A stretch of DNA of 64,000 bases. Origin: Chryseobacterium sp. SORGH_AS_0447 (GTDB lineage Bacteria; Bacteroidota; Bacteroidia; Flavobacteriales; Weeksellaceae). A program made the position numbers and the translations under genes. The stretch is from contig NZ_JAUTAR010000001.1 in NCBI RefSeq assembly GCF_030818695.1, forward strand, positions 3,032,501 to 3,096,500, given 5' to 3'. Positions 16,693-25,260 of the stretch are shown here, piece by piece (positions within the stretch are counted from its first letter, which is position 1; each line of letters begins with the position of its first letter). The notes below the pieces were generated by a model. The model was not told the origin of the DNA. It made no database searches and saw only the letters and a list, made by a program, of their open reading frames with translations.

Positions 16693-18195
16693 TTATCTGA
16701 TAATCTTTTTGTTTATCTGATTGAGCCTTATTTGTTGAAATTTAATCTTCTTTTTTCTTCTTTCTTTAAGATCCTGCTCGATCTGCACTTCCATTTTTTT
16801 GTTGATCTCATAGAACATCAGGAGTCCGCAGGCTGCAAAAAACGGAATGGCCGGGAAAATACTCACCAGCATTTTTGCACCGCTGGCCACCGTTTCCGGC
16901 TGGATGACATTTTCCGTTCCTTCGGATGAAATGTAACCGTAATGTCCGATAATGGAAGAAACCAATGAGCTTCCGATACTTAATCCCACTTTTAATCCGA
17001 CCATCATGGCTGAGAAAATAATCGCTGTAGCGCGTCGGTTGTTTTTCCACTCGGAATAGTCGGCTACATCGGCAATCATCGCCCAAAGCAGCGGCGTGCT
17101 GATCCCATAGAAAAAGCCGTGGAGGATCTGGGAAAGGAACATTAATCCTACCGATTTCGGCGGATAGAATATAAAAGCAACAATGAATAAGGTAGAAATA
17201 AAAAGGGAAGCAATAAATGCATCTCTTTTACCGTATTTATCGGCAAATCTTTTAGAGAAGGTAATCCCCACAATCATCATGATGATCCCTCCGGCATTGA
17301 ACAGTCCGAAACCTGCTGATCTCGGATCTTCCCCGAAGAAATTCATCCCGATGGAATTAAAAAAGTTTGTAATCGGTGAAATGAATGAAGCTAAAGCCGG
17401 CTCGTCTACATAATTGTTGAAGTAATAGACGTATGAACCTCCCTTCATCGCCAGGGTGATAAAAATAAGAGCGGTTACGGTAAGCATAATTATCCACGGC
17501 TTATTTTTGGAAAGGTCTTTCAGATCTTCTTTCAAACTTGATTTCTGTTCGGAAGTCGGAATAATCCTTTCTTTCGTCGTAAAAAAAGTAATCAGCAGCA
17601 TCACCGAGCCGATAACAGCTAACCACGTCATTACCGTTTCAATACCGGCTGCTTTGTCGCCATGTCCTACGGACAAAATGATGGGAAGCATGAATACCTG
17701 AACAAAGAACTGGGCAAACATTACCGCTACAAAACGGTAGGAAGAAATGCTGTTCCGCTCTCCCATATCACCCGTAATTACTCCGCTTAGTGCGGCATAC
17801 GGCAGATTATTGGCCGCATACAGTAATAAAAGTATGGAATACGTAATGGCTGCGTAGATCATTTTTCCTTTATAGGAAAAGCCGGGTGTGCTGAAGGCCA
17901 GAAACGCCGCAATTCCCAACGGAACGGCTGTAAATAAGATCCACGGACGGAATTTCCCCCATTTGGTTTTGGTACGGTCTGCCAGAGCACCGATCACCGG
18001 ATTGAATCCGAAACCTGCGATAAGACCGACAATAAGAGTAATAATGGAAGCATCTTCCGGCTTGAGTCCGTAAATATCGGTATAAAAATAAGCGAGGTAC
18101 GTAACCAGGGTCTGAAAAACGAGGTTGGCCGCAAGGTCACCTAAGCTGTAGCCTATTTTTTCGGATACTGATATTTTCTGTGGATGATTATTCAT
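16693..18195 (-). CDS. GPH-family pentoside/oligosaccharide:cation symporter
   Basis: A 500-residue MFS-fold carrier of the glycoside-pentoside-hexuronide family. It has EKIGYSLGDLAANL at the N-terminus, GALADRTKTKWGKFRPW in the first cytoplasmic loop (the family signature), and about 12 hydrophobic helices. A basic Arg/Lys-rich cytoplasmic tail follows the last helix. It sits between the acetylesterase and GH10 genes, so the expected cargo is xylo-oligosaccharides or aldouronic acids for the downstream cytoplasmic GH43. It is the only oligosaccharide carrier in this operon, and no SusC/SusD pair is present. Confidence 0.92.
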   Translation of the reverse strand: MNNHPQKISVSEKIGYSLGDLAANLVFQTLVTYLAYFYTDIYGLKPEDASIITLIVGLIAGFGFNPVIGALADRTKTKWGKFRPWILFTAVPLGIAAFLAFSTPGFSYKGKMIYAAITYSILLLLYAANNLPYAALSGVITGDMGERNSISSYRFVAVMFAQFFVQVFMLPIILSVGHGDKAAGIETVMTWLAVIGSVMLLITFFTTKERIIPTSEQKSSLKEDLKDLSKNKPWIIMLTVTALIFITLAMKGGSYVYYFNNYVDEPALASFISPITNFFNSIGMNFFGEDPRSAGFGLFNAGGIIMMIVGITFSKRFADKYGKRDAFIASLFISTLFIVAFIFYPPKSVGLMFLSQILHGFFYGISTPLLWAMIADVADYSEWKNNRRATAIIFSAMMVGLKVGLSIGSSLVSSIIGHYGYISSEGTENVIQPETVASGAKMLVSIFPAIPFFAACGLLMFYEINKKMEVQIEQDLKERRKKKIKFQQIRLNQINKKIIR

Positions 18196-18215
18196 TTTTA
18201 GATATGAGGATTAAA

Positions 18216-20135
18216 TTAATTTTTTTCTGTTGTAAAAGGTGAAGCAGGAAGCCCGGCTGTGTTTTTGAGATTGCCGTCCGGATTGTCGGCCCAGTCGTAG
18301 CGTACGGCTACCGGATTTTTAACCGCTTCATTCCAGACGATAACTTTCTTACCTTCCGTTTTTGCCTTCGCCCAGGCCCAGCTTCCGTCTGAATTTTTGA
18401 TGGCAAAGCCTTTCAATTCGGCTACTCTTGCAAGATCATCTGTCCCGGTTTTGAAAGAAAGTATGATTTTATTTCCTTCCGTCTTCATCGACTGATAGAC
18501 CGGTCCGTCTGCCACGATCTTCTTTTTATCGGCTATTTTCAAAGCCTGGAAAGCCAACCGGTCTCCGACTGCTTTTTTATTCAGCGGGTGGATGTCATTC
18601 CACTCTCCTACGTCGATGGTTACGGCCAGTCCGGTATTCGGAATGGTCTGGGAAACTAAGCGCTGCTGATCCCTCAGTTCTGCCCAGTTGCTTTCGATCG
18701 GCTGGCTTTTGGTCTCCATGAAGTTGGCCAGCTGCACAATCAGGAATGGCGCGTTTTGCTCATTCCATTTATTGCGCCAGTCATTGATCATGGTCGTCAG
18801 CAGGTCGCCGTATTCTTTCGGTTTTCCGGTATTGCTTTCGCCTTGGTACCAGAGGAATCCTTTTACTTTATAATTGGTGAGCGGATTGATCATTGAATTG
18901 TACAATCCAGTAGGTTTCCAGCGGATAAAGGTTTGTCCGGGAGCCACTCTCGACATTTTTGCGCCGACTTTATATTTCCAATTTCCGGTAAGATCTATTT
19001 TCTGACCTCCGACTTCCAGGTAGTATGGTTTGTCCGCAATGAACTGCCCTCTTCCGCTTCCGTTGGTGATGCGGACCGTAATGATGTTCTTTCCATCCTT
19101 CAGTACACCTGCCGGAATGTCGTACCAGCGTGGCGGATATTCATAGGTTACATTTCCGACCTTAACGCCATTGATGTAAGTAACATCAGCATCCCTTATT
19201 CTTCCTAAATTTAAAAATGCCGGTTTACCGGATGATCCGGCCGGTACATTGATTTCTTTTCTCAGCCAAACCGTTCCGTCAAAAGATCCTTCCTGATCTT
19301 CCCATGATCCCGGAACTTTTAGGGTTTTCCATCCGGAGTCATCGACATCCGCTTTTTCCCAATGCTGTGCCAATCCGGGATCGTTCTGGTCAAGTTCGGT
19401 ATACCAGGCTCTGCTGGCTGCCTGCTCACCCGATTCCGTGGATTTAATCAGGTCATCGTTCTGCCATTTTTTAGCTTCATCAAGATATTCAGGATATTTT
19501 TTCAGGGAATTCGTATCCATCCAGGCCTGAACCGGAGATCCTCCGAGGCTGGTATGAATGATTCCCACCGGAACTTTATCTTCGGCATTGATTTCTTTGG
19601 CAAAAAAATACGCTACCCCTGAAAAATCAAGAATGGTCTGCGGATCGGTGGATTGCCATTTCCCACCGTCCAGCTCCGTTTGTGGAGTTTTGAAATTGTA
19701 TTTTTGCGGTACCGTGAAGAACCGGATGTTTTTATTGTTGGCATTTTTAATTTCGTTACTGTACAATGGTGTCAGCCTCCGCATCGGAAGCTCCATGTTG
19801 GATTGTCCGGAAGCTACCCACACATCACCGATCAGGATGTCTTTCAGGGTAATTTCGTTGATGGTCATTACATAAGGTCCGCCGGCTTTCAGTTCGGGAA
19901 GCATGATGTTCCAGTTCCCGCTTTTATCGGCGCTGGTGGTGTAGGTTTTATTTAAAAATTTTACATTCACCTTTTCTCCTGCATCGGCCGACCCCCAGAT
20001 TTTAAGCGGCATATTTCTCTGCAGGATCATCCCGTCCGAAACCAGGGCAGGAAGCTTTACTTTGGCTTCCATCATGGAAATACTGAAAATGCTGACAAGC
20101 AGAAAAGAGGCCGTTTTGGACTTATATATATTCAT
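18216..20135 (-). CDS. Acetylxylan esterase-like SASA (SGNH) protein, first copy
   Basis: A 639-residue exported esterase of the sialate O-acetylesterase (SASA) domain type. The nucleophile Ser112 lies in ASGQSNME. The His lies in WNDIHPLNKK near the C-terminus, giving a Ser-Asp-His arrangement. A galactose-binding-like domain (about 260-370, WLRKEINVPAG to ITVRITNGSGRG) interrupts the catalytic domain. In databases such proteins are called sialate esterases. In this xylan operon, and with the inserted domain known from CE20 acetylxylan esterases, removal of acetyl groups from xylan is more likely. A paralog is encoded at 52497. Confidence 0.88.
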   Translation of the reverse strand: MNIYKSKTASFLLVSIFSISMMEAKVKLPALVSDGMILQRNMPLKIWGSADAGEKVNVKFLNKTYTTSADKSGNWNIMLPELKAGGPYVMTINEITLKDILIGDVWVASGQSNMELPMRRLTPLYSNEIKNANNKNIRFFTVPQKYNFKTPQTELDGGKWQSTDPQTILDFSGVAYFFAKEINAEDKVPVGIIHTSLGGSPVQAWMDTNSLKKYPEYLDEAKKWQNDDLIKSTESGEQAASRAWYTELDQNDPGLAQHWEKADVDDSGWKTLKVPGSWEDQEGSFDGTVWLRKEINVPAGSSGKPAFLNLGRIRDADVTYINGVKVGNVTYEYPPRWYDIPAGVLKDGKNIITVRITNGSGRGQFIADKPYYLEVGGQKIDLTGNWKYKVGAKMSRVAPGQTFIRWKPTGLYNSMINPLTNYKVKGFLWYQGESNTGKPKEYGDLLTTMINDWRNKWNEQNAPFLIVQLANFMETKSQPIESNWAELRDQQRLVSQTIPNTGLAVTIDVGEWNDIHPLNKKAVGDRLAFQALKIADKKKIVADGPVYQSMKTEGNKIILSFKTGTDDLARVAELKGFAIKNSDGSWAWAKAKTEGKKVIVWNEAVKNPVAVRYDWADNPDGNLKNTAGLPASPFTTEKN

Positions 20136-20155
20136 GGAATGATCTGTTATTTAAA

Positions 20156-22513
20156 TTACTTGATGGATTTTTCATAGTTTTGGGTGAGAAGCCGGACTTC
20201 AATAATCCTCGAGGTCATGGCCTGGTCCTCCGCAAAGAATTTTACGGTGAGGCTTTCTTTGCTTTTTTCCGAATCCGGTACCGGCAGAAGCAGATACTGA
20301 GGCGAATTTCCGGCTTTGCCTTCGAGTTTTTTAGCGAAGACTTTCTTACCGTTGATTTCAGCATTCAGCATACGCCCGGCATTATTATCGAAGTACAGTA
20401 CATACAGGAAAGTTGCGTTTTTACCGGGATTTTTCATACGGTAGCTGAACCAGCCTTTGGCATCACGGAAATGCCGGTCTTCCATATATCCCGTGTTGGA
20501 ATCTTTACTTTCAAAGAAATGATCGGATTCCGGCTGCTGTTCTCCCAGCTGGATCTTATCGATGGTAATCTGGTCGAGCTTACGGGTTTCTGCTTCTTCC
20601 AGCGCTCTTTGTTTCTGTACGGCTTGTATCTTGTCCCGGTCTGCCTGCGGCCAGTACAGGATATACCGTTCTTCCTGAATGGTATAAAACGGAACCAGCT
20701 GAAGCCCTTTGGTGTATTTTTCAGAAGGATATAACCCGTTGATGCTGAACGAAAGGTTTTTGCCGCTTACCGGCTGTACATGGTTCAGGACTTCCGAGGC
20801 ATTTCCTTCAATGACAGGAATTTCATTTAAAGGAATCTGCGGACCATGCGCGATATGCCCGCCGCGGCTGTCATCCGCCAGAAGCCCCTGCTGGTTTTCC
20901 TTTCCATAAGGAGCAGCAAGAACAACAGGACCATATTTAAAGGCATAATAATCCGACTGATCCGGCAGCTGTTCTGCCGTAAGGTGCATCGGCAGTTTCA
21001 TTTCCACCGTATCTCCTTTTTTCCATTTTTTCGTCAGAGTATAATAGCCGTCTGCATCAGGCTGTACGCTTTGCAGCTTGCCGTTAATCAGGATTTTCAC
21101 TTCCGAAGGCGTTGCCCATTCCGGAGACCGGAGTTTAAGATTCAGTACCGAATTCCCGGTAAGATCAAAAACCAGTTTTGTTTCCGGATTTTCAGGAAAA
21201 TTATTGATCTGACGCAACATTACTTTTTTTTCTGCCCATTGTAAGGTAGACGGAATAAATAAATTCACATACAGGTCCTGATCAGAATGTGCATAAATCA
21301 TTTCGCCGTATTTGGCGTGGTTTTCCATTCCCGATCCTACACAGCACCAGAAGCTGGTCTGCGGCTGCGAATATACCCGGTAATGACCGGGACGCATCGG
21401 CGTGAAATAGACAAAACCGCCTTTTTCATGATTCTCTGTGGAAAGGATATGATTGTACAATGCCCGCTCGTAATAATCCATATAATAGGATTTGGGCAAA
21501 GTGGCGAAAAGCTGTTTCGTAAGCTTCAGCATATTATAGGTATTGCAGGTCTCAGGGCCTTCAATACTTTTGATCATGCTGCTGAAATCGTTTACCGGAT
21601 TGAAATGCTCGCTCACGCTGTTCCCTCCGATAGCCGAAGACCTTTTTTCGGTTACGTTATGCCAGAAAAAATCGGCAGCGGCATTCCATGAGGTATTATC
21701 TTCAAGATCGGCAATTCTTTTGTAGCCGATCACTTTCGGGATCTGTGTATTGGCATGGATTCCCGTAAGTTTATCTTCACCGTTCAGCAATGGGTTCAGG
21801 ATCGCCTGATGGGAAAACCGGTGTGCCAGCTGAAGGTATTTTTTATTTTTGGTTATATCATAAACATCGGCAAAAACTTCATTGAGCCCGCCGTGCTCGC
21901 TGCGGAGCATTTCCTGGATCTGTTCATCAGAAAGTTTTGATACTTCATTGGCCATCCAATCCGTTAACCGAATAAGCATATCTTTTGCCTTTTCACTTCC
22001 CGCATACCAATAGGCATCCCGCAGTCCGGAATAGGTTTTATGGATATTATACAAAGGAACCCAACGGTCATTCAGTCCGAAACCGGAAGCACGGATGTTT
22101 CCATCTGCAATTTCGTTCCAGATTTTTTTACCGTTCGGAATTCCTGACATATAGCCGTTCCCGGAAGCTTTCTGGCAACGTTCCAGCTCGTCCAGCATAT
22201 AGTCCAGCCGTTGTTTTACTTTTGCATCTTTTGTAGAAGCGTAAAGCAAGGACAGTGCTGAAAGATAATGCCCGCCGACATGTCCGTCCAGCCCGGTATT
22301 TTCCCAATTGGGATAATTAGCAGCTTTAGCAGGAAGGCCAACCTCTTTCAGATAAGGAGCCAAGAGCCGGTCCGGTTCCATGGCCATCACATAGCTTTTG
22401 TCGGCCTGCATCGCTTTGCTGAAGACACTTTCTGACAACTGCACGGTATTCAGCGGGAAATACCGGATGCTTTTCTTCACCTGAGCAAAGGTAACTGTAG
22501 CAAAACCCAGCAA
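20156..22513 (-). CDS. GH127/GH146 beta-L-arabinofuranosidase (5' frameshift)
   Basis: A large DUF1680-type enzyme that releases L-arabinose. The metal/cysteine catalytic site is visible: the Glu in GGLNEVF, GPETCNTYN, and the Cys pair in FWCCVGSG whose Cys acts as nucleophile in the family. The open frame begins only at a TTG (22513), inside a signal peptide. An ATG at 22538 starts MNRK in another frame. Deleting one A from the A5 run at 22526-22530 would join them into MNRKLSLLLLGFATVTFAQ, a normal signal peptide. This is a sequencing error, a real mutation or slippage. It is the first gene of the xylan operon. Confidence 0.88.
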   Translation of the reverse strand: MLGFATVTFAQVKKSIRYFPLNTVQLSESVFSKAMQADKSYVMAMEPDRLLAPYLKEVGLPAKAANYPNWENTGLDGHVGGHYLSALSLLYASTKDAKVKQRLDYMLDELERCQKASGNGYMSGIPNGKKIWNEIADGNIRASGFGLNDRWVPLYNIHKTYSGLRDAYWYAGSEKAKDMLIRLTDWMANEVSKLSDEQIQEMLRSEHGGLNEVFADVYDITKNKKYLQLAHRFSHQAILNPLLNGEDKLTGIHANTQIPKVIGYKRIADLEDNTSWNAAADFFWHNVTEKRSSAIGGNSVSEHFNPVNDFSSMIKSIEGPETCNTYNMLKLTKQLFATLPKSYYMDYYERALYNHILSTENHEKGGFVYFTPMRPGHYRVYSQPQTSFWCCVGSGMENHAKYGEMIYAHSDQDLYVNLFIPSTLQWAEKKVMLRQINNFPENPETKLVFDLTGNSVLNLKLRSPEWATPSEVKILINGKLQSVQPDADGYYTLTKKWKKGDTVEMKLPMHLTAEQLPDQSDYYAFKYGPVVLAAPYGKENQQGLLADDSRGGHIAHGPQIPLNEIPVIEGNASEVLNHVQPVSGKNLSFSINGLYPSEKYTKGLQLVPFYTIQEERYILYWPQADRDKIQAVQKQRALEEAETRKLDQITIDKIQLGEQQPESDHFFESKDSNTGYMEDRHFRDAKGWFSYRMKNPGKNATFLYVLYFDNNAGRMLNAEINGKKVFAKKLEGKAGNSPQYLLLPVPDSEKSKESLTVKFFAEDQAMTSRIIEVRLLTQNYEKSIK

Positions 22514-22542
22514 TAATAAAGACAGTTTTTCTGTTCATTAAT

Positions 22543-22561
22543 AAATGTTATTTCAACATTT
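22543..22561 (-). promoter_or_regulatory. Putative AraR operator at the GH127 operon start
   Basis: AAATGT-N7-ACATTT is a perfect palindrome in its arms, four bases before the probable ATG at 22538. Unlike the araB, GH3 and GH30 sites it lies downstream of the likely -7 box, overlapping the start of the transcript. This would fit simple repression. Confidence 0.65.
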
Positions 22562-22591
22562 CTAAAATAACGGAAAGAATCAATATACAAA
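22562..22591 (-). promoter_or_regulatory. Probable promoter of the GH127 xylan operon
   Basis: On the minus strand TATTTTAG (22569-22562) differs at one defined position from TAnnTTTG. A TTTG (22591-22588) lies 18 bp upstream. The palindromic operator follows immediately. Confidence 0.45.
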
Positions 22592-22995
22592 ACAATTTGT
22601 GAAAACCGGGAAACAACCCATGAACAAATTATATCCCTACGGGCATTCAAAAACCGTGAAACGGCCCTACCTTATCATAAAAAATAAGATTATATACGAT
22701 CAGGAAAATCAGATTAATAACCTGAAACCAGCACTATTTAAAACAGATATAAAGAAATTGTATGGAATTGTTAATTATCTTCCGAATTACTTATCGTATT
22801 TTTAAGATTAAGCCCGAAAAATCAATTCTCTAATTCCGAATTTAAAGATTATCAAATTTTAACACAATTTTAACATTGCATTCATATAGATTTAATGTGT
22901 TTTGCATCGTTTTTTCAGATTTCAGCCACGGTTGTAACTCCCAAAAATTGTTGCCGGAAGCAATAATTTACTCAATAAGAAATGATTTTTCGCAA

Positions 22996-23014
22996 AAGTG
23001 TAAAAAACACATTT
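22996..23014 (+). promoter_or_regulatory. Putative AraR operator of the Nudix regulator gene
   Basis: AAGTGT-N7-ACATTT matches the 19-bp palindrome, 51 bp before the regulator's start codon and 28 bp before its -7 box. It suggests autoregulation. Confidence 0.62.
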
Positions 23015-23042
23015 GTTTCCGGCCTACCCGCTGGAAAAGCTT

Positions 23043-23050
23043 TATCTTTG
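23043..23050 (+). promoter_or_regulatory. -7 box of the Nudix regulator gene
   Basis: TATCTTTG is an exact TAnnTTTG match, 14 bp before the ATG at 23065. The mRNA leader must be very short. No clear -33 TTG is seen. Confidence 0.55.
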
Positions 23051-23064
23051 TATAAAATAATACA

Positions 23065-23751
23065 ATGGAACAGGATTATTCACAGTATCCCAGACATTTG
23101 GTTGCGGTAGACTGCATTATCTTCGGATTTGACGGGGAGCATCTTAAAATCCTCCTGGTGAAAAGGAATTTCGAGCCTCAGCTGGGTGAATGGTCCCTGA
23201 TGGGAGGTTTTGTCGGCAATGAGGAAACGGCTGATGAAGCAGCCAAAAGGGTGCTCCAAAACCTTACCGGCCTTGAAAATATTTATCTGGAACAGCTCAA
23301 CTCTTATACTGAAATCCACCGGGAACCTACGGCCAGGATTATTTCAATTTCCTACTACGCCCTGATCCATATCGAAAAAAACCTTCAGATCAATGAAAAT
23401 TACAGTTTCCAATGGTTCGATCTCCAAAGTGCCCCGAAGCTTATTTTCGACCATAATGAAATGGTGAAAGATGCCGTCCTGAGACTGAGAAGGCGGGCAT
23501 CGACACGGCCCATCGGATTCGAGCTGCTGCCGGAAAAATTTACCATGAAGGATCTTCAGAATCTGTACGAAGCCATTTTCAGTGAAACCTTCGACAAACG
23601 GAATTTTACCAGCAAGATCAACGGAATGGACATCTTGGTGAAAACAGATGAAAAAGATATGACGTCATCTAAAAAAGGATCTTTCCTCTACCGTTTCGAT
23701 GAAAAAAAATACAATAAGAAGATTTCCCAGGGATTTATGTTTAAAATGTAG
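23065..23751 (+). CDS. araR: Nudix-family transcriptional regulator, AraR type
   Basis: A 228-residue two-domain regulator with a Nudix fold (about 10-135) and a C-terminal winged-helix DNA-binding region (about 150-228, RPIGFELLPEKFTMKDLQNLYEA). The Nudix box is degenerate. The leading GGF and first Glu are kept, but the catalytic REUXEE core reads KRVLQN, so hydrolysis is unlikely and the fold is probably a ligand sensor. Proteins of this design (NrtR relatives) include the L-arabinose-responsive AraR of Bacteroides. It lies divergent from the arabinofuranosidase-led operon, and six matching palindromes occur nearby. This supports the arabinose role, but the ligand is inferred. Confidence 0.85.
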   Translation: MEQDYSQYPRHLVAVDCIIFGFDGEHLKILLVKRNFEPQLGEWSLMGGFVGNEETADEAAKRVLQNLTGLENIYLEQLNSYTEIHREPTARIISISYYALIHIEKNLQINENYSFQWFDLQSAPKLIFDHNEMVKDAVLRLRRRASTRPIGFELLPEKFTMKDLQNLYEAIFSETFDKRNFTSKINGMDILVKTDEKDMTSSKKGSFLYRFDEKKYNKKISQGFMFKM

Positions 23752-24169
23752 ATTTTTTTAACCGCAAAAGTCACAAAAGATCTTAAGAATTCATAATAAG
23801 TTGAATGCCGGGATACTAAAAAGTCCGCAAAAGTTTTTAAAAAACTGGAAGAGGTTTGCAAATTCCTTTAATTAATATAAAAAACAGTGAGCAAATCTTT
23901 GATTTTTTAAATTGCTTAATCTGTTTCATTATTAAATAGATTTTATGCCTTTCAAACTTCATTTGGATTGGACTTTAAAGGCTTCCAATAAAAAACCTTT
24001 CAGCGCTTCAACACTGAAAGGTTTTTTATTTATAATGCAAATTCGACTGTATTTTATTTATTTTGCGTTGATTTTTGAAATGATACTTTTAAAAATAATA
24101 TTGACAGGATAAACTTCCGGCATCCAGCTTCCAACCTGTTAATCCGGCTCCTCTTTGGATTCACGTTAT
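23752..24169. other. Intergenic region with degenerate family-A repeat
   Basis: AACCGCAAAAGTCACAAAAG at 23760-23779 matches the left end of the family-A repeat, and its internal AAATCTTTGATTTTT hairpin recurs near 23895-23912. The right end is not clear. A bidirectional terminator lies at 23990-24027. No ORF is seen. Confidence 0.55.
23990..24027. terminator. Bidirectional terminator
   Basis: cctttcag (23996-24003) pairs with ctgaaagg (24014-24021). An A tract before and a T6 tract after serve both the Nudix gene (plus) and the hypothetical gene at 24170 (minus). Confidence 0.85.
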
Positions 24170-24895
24170 TTATAATCTCTCCATCAGCATTTTTCTCGGT
24201 CCCATATTCACTTCCTGTTTCAGGAGTTCGCGGGTTTTGCTGTCGATGTAATAGGTGCTTGCAGCTTTTTTCTGGGAGATGTCATCCGTTACCGAAACCA
24301 TCCATACCGGTTTGTTTTTGTAAGTCCCTTTTTTTGTTCCGGTTACATAAGCTTTCATGATGCCTTTTCCCAAAGACGGGTTGTAATCGAAGATGGCCAT
24401 TTCCGTGGTATAGCCTTCTTTCAGCGGAAGCCAACGGATGAGCTGGGTGTATAAATTGCTGTCGAAGAATTTTCCGGCAGTGGTTTCACTGATCTCCGTC
24501 CTGCTGTTTTTGGTTTTATCCAGATAATATCCGGTCACGGTATCGGGTTTCTCAAAATCCAGCAGCATATCCCGCTGAACATTGAAAGAGGTGTGTTTTA
24601 CCGGAGCAAAGTCCGGGAGTCCGGCTATGGTTTCGTCTTTCCAGTCCGGCAAATCTTTCATTTTAACCGTTGAATTTACCGTGATGCGGTTGCCCGATTT
24701 CAGGATCTGGGTATCCACCTTACCGATTTCCACTTTTGCCGTATCCTTCAGTGCATACCAAACCATTGAATACGTTTCATTTTTGATTAATGAACGGTCT
24801 ACCTGATTTTTCTCGGGGGTCTGAACATTCTGTTGGGCATTCGCAAAGGCCGGCTGCAAAAACAGCAATACGGGAAGAAGTTGTAACAATTTCAT
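24170..24895 (-). CDS. Exported hypothetical protein (DUF3108-like)
   Basis: A 241-residue protein with a signal peptide (LLPVLLFLQPAFANAQ), so probably periplasmic. The rest is a beta-rich sequence with repeated hydrophobic/charged alternation and a C-terminal stretch STYYIDSKTRELLKQEV. That stretch resembles the lipid-carrier-like beta-barrel proteins grouped as DUF3108 and the LolA/outer-membrane-lipoprotein fold. The resemblance is only general. It is monocistronic, between the terminator at 23990 and tandem repeats upstream. I do not assign a function. Confidence 0.7.
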   Translation of the reverse strand: MKLLQLLPVLLFLQPAFANAQQNVQTPEKNQVDRSLIKNETYSMVWYALKDTAKVEIGKVDTQILKSGNRITVNSTVKMKDLPDWKDETIAGLPDFAPVKHTSFNVQRDMLLDFEKPDTVTGYYLDKTKNSRTEISETTAGKFFDSNLYTQLIRWLPLKEGYTTEMAIFDYNPSLGKGIMKAYVTGTKKGTYKNKPVWMVSVTDDISQKKAASTYYIDSKTRELLKQEVNMGPRKMLMERL

Positions 24896-25260
24896 TGGTT
24901 TATTTTTGATAATTAGTGAATAAAGACTGCTGAATTGTTACAGGAGATGAAATTTAATATTGCAGTATTTTAATGAAGATAGATCGTAATATTCTGCAAA
25001 ATAAAACGGTGTTCAATCCATGCGGGAGCGTGATGCCGCCTTTTCAGGGCTGATTTGATTACGATTCTTGTTGTCATCGGGCTGCACCCGATGCTGATTT
25101 ATGTCGCCCCCTTCAGGGCTTGTTTGATTACGACTATTGCTGTCATCGGGCTGCACCTGATGCTGATATAAGTCGTCCTTTCAGGACTTTATGCTGTATT
25201 TCTATTTCTATTTTTATAGTAACAACCAACAGAAAAAGGTTAACCGTCAAATAACGTAAA
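24896..25260. other. Intergenic region without genes
   Basis: It contains the presumed promoter of the exported hypothetical protein (no exact -7 box) and the tandem repeat at 25035-25195. Nothing else is recognised. Confidence 0.5.
25035..25195. repeat. About 2.3 tandem copies of a 68-bp repeat
   Basis: Units begin near 25035, 25103 and 25172 (cagggct...tttgattacga...gtcatcgggctgcac...gatgctgat). Each contains a short inverted repeat (catcgggctgcacccgatg). The third copy is cut short after ttcaggactt. Confidence 0.7.

Larger units (their letters stand above)
22539..23064. other. Divergent GH127-Nudix regulatory region
   Basis: This 526-bp gap holds two AARTGT-N7-ACAYTT palindromes, one near each gene, with a promoter for each direction. 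The AT-rich middle (about 22600-22980) shows no credible gene. A 68-codon plus-strand frame at 22599 has no recognisable features. Confidence 0.6.

Noticed and set aside
22599..22805. 68-codon frame between GH127 and the Nudix gene
   Set aside because: It is AT-rich, without a promoter box, signal peptide or motif, and lies in regulatory DNA. It is treated as chance.
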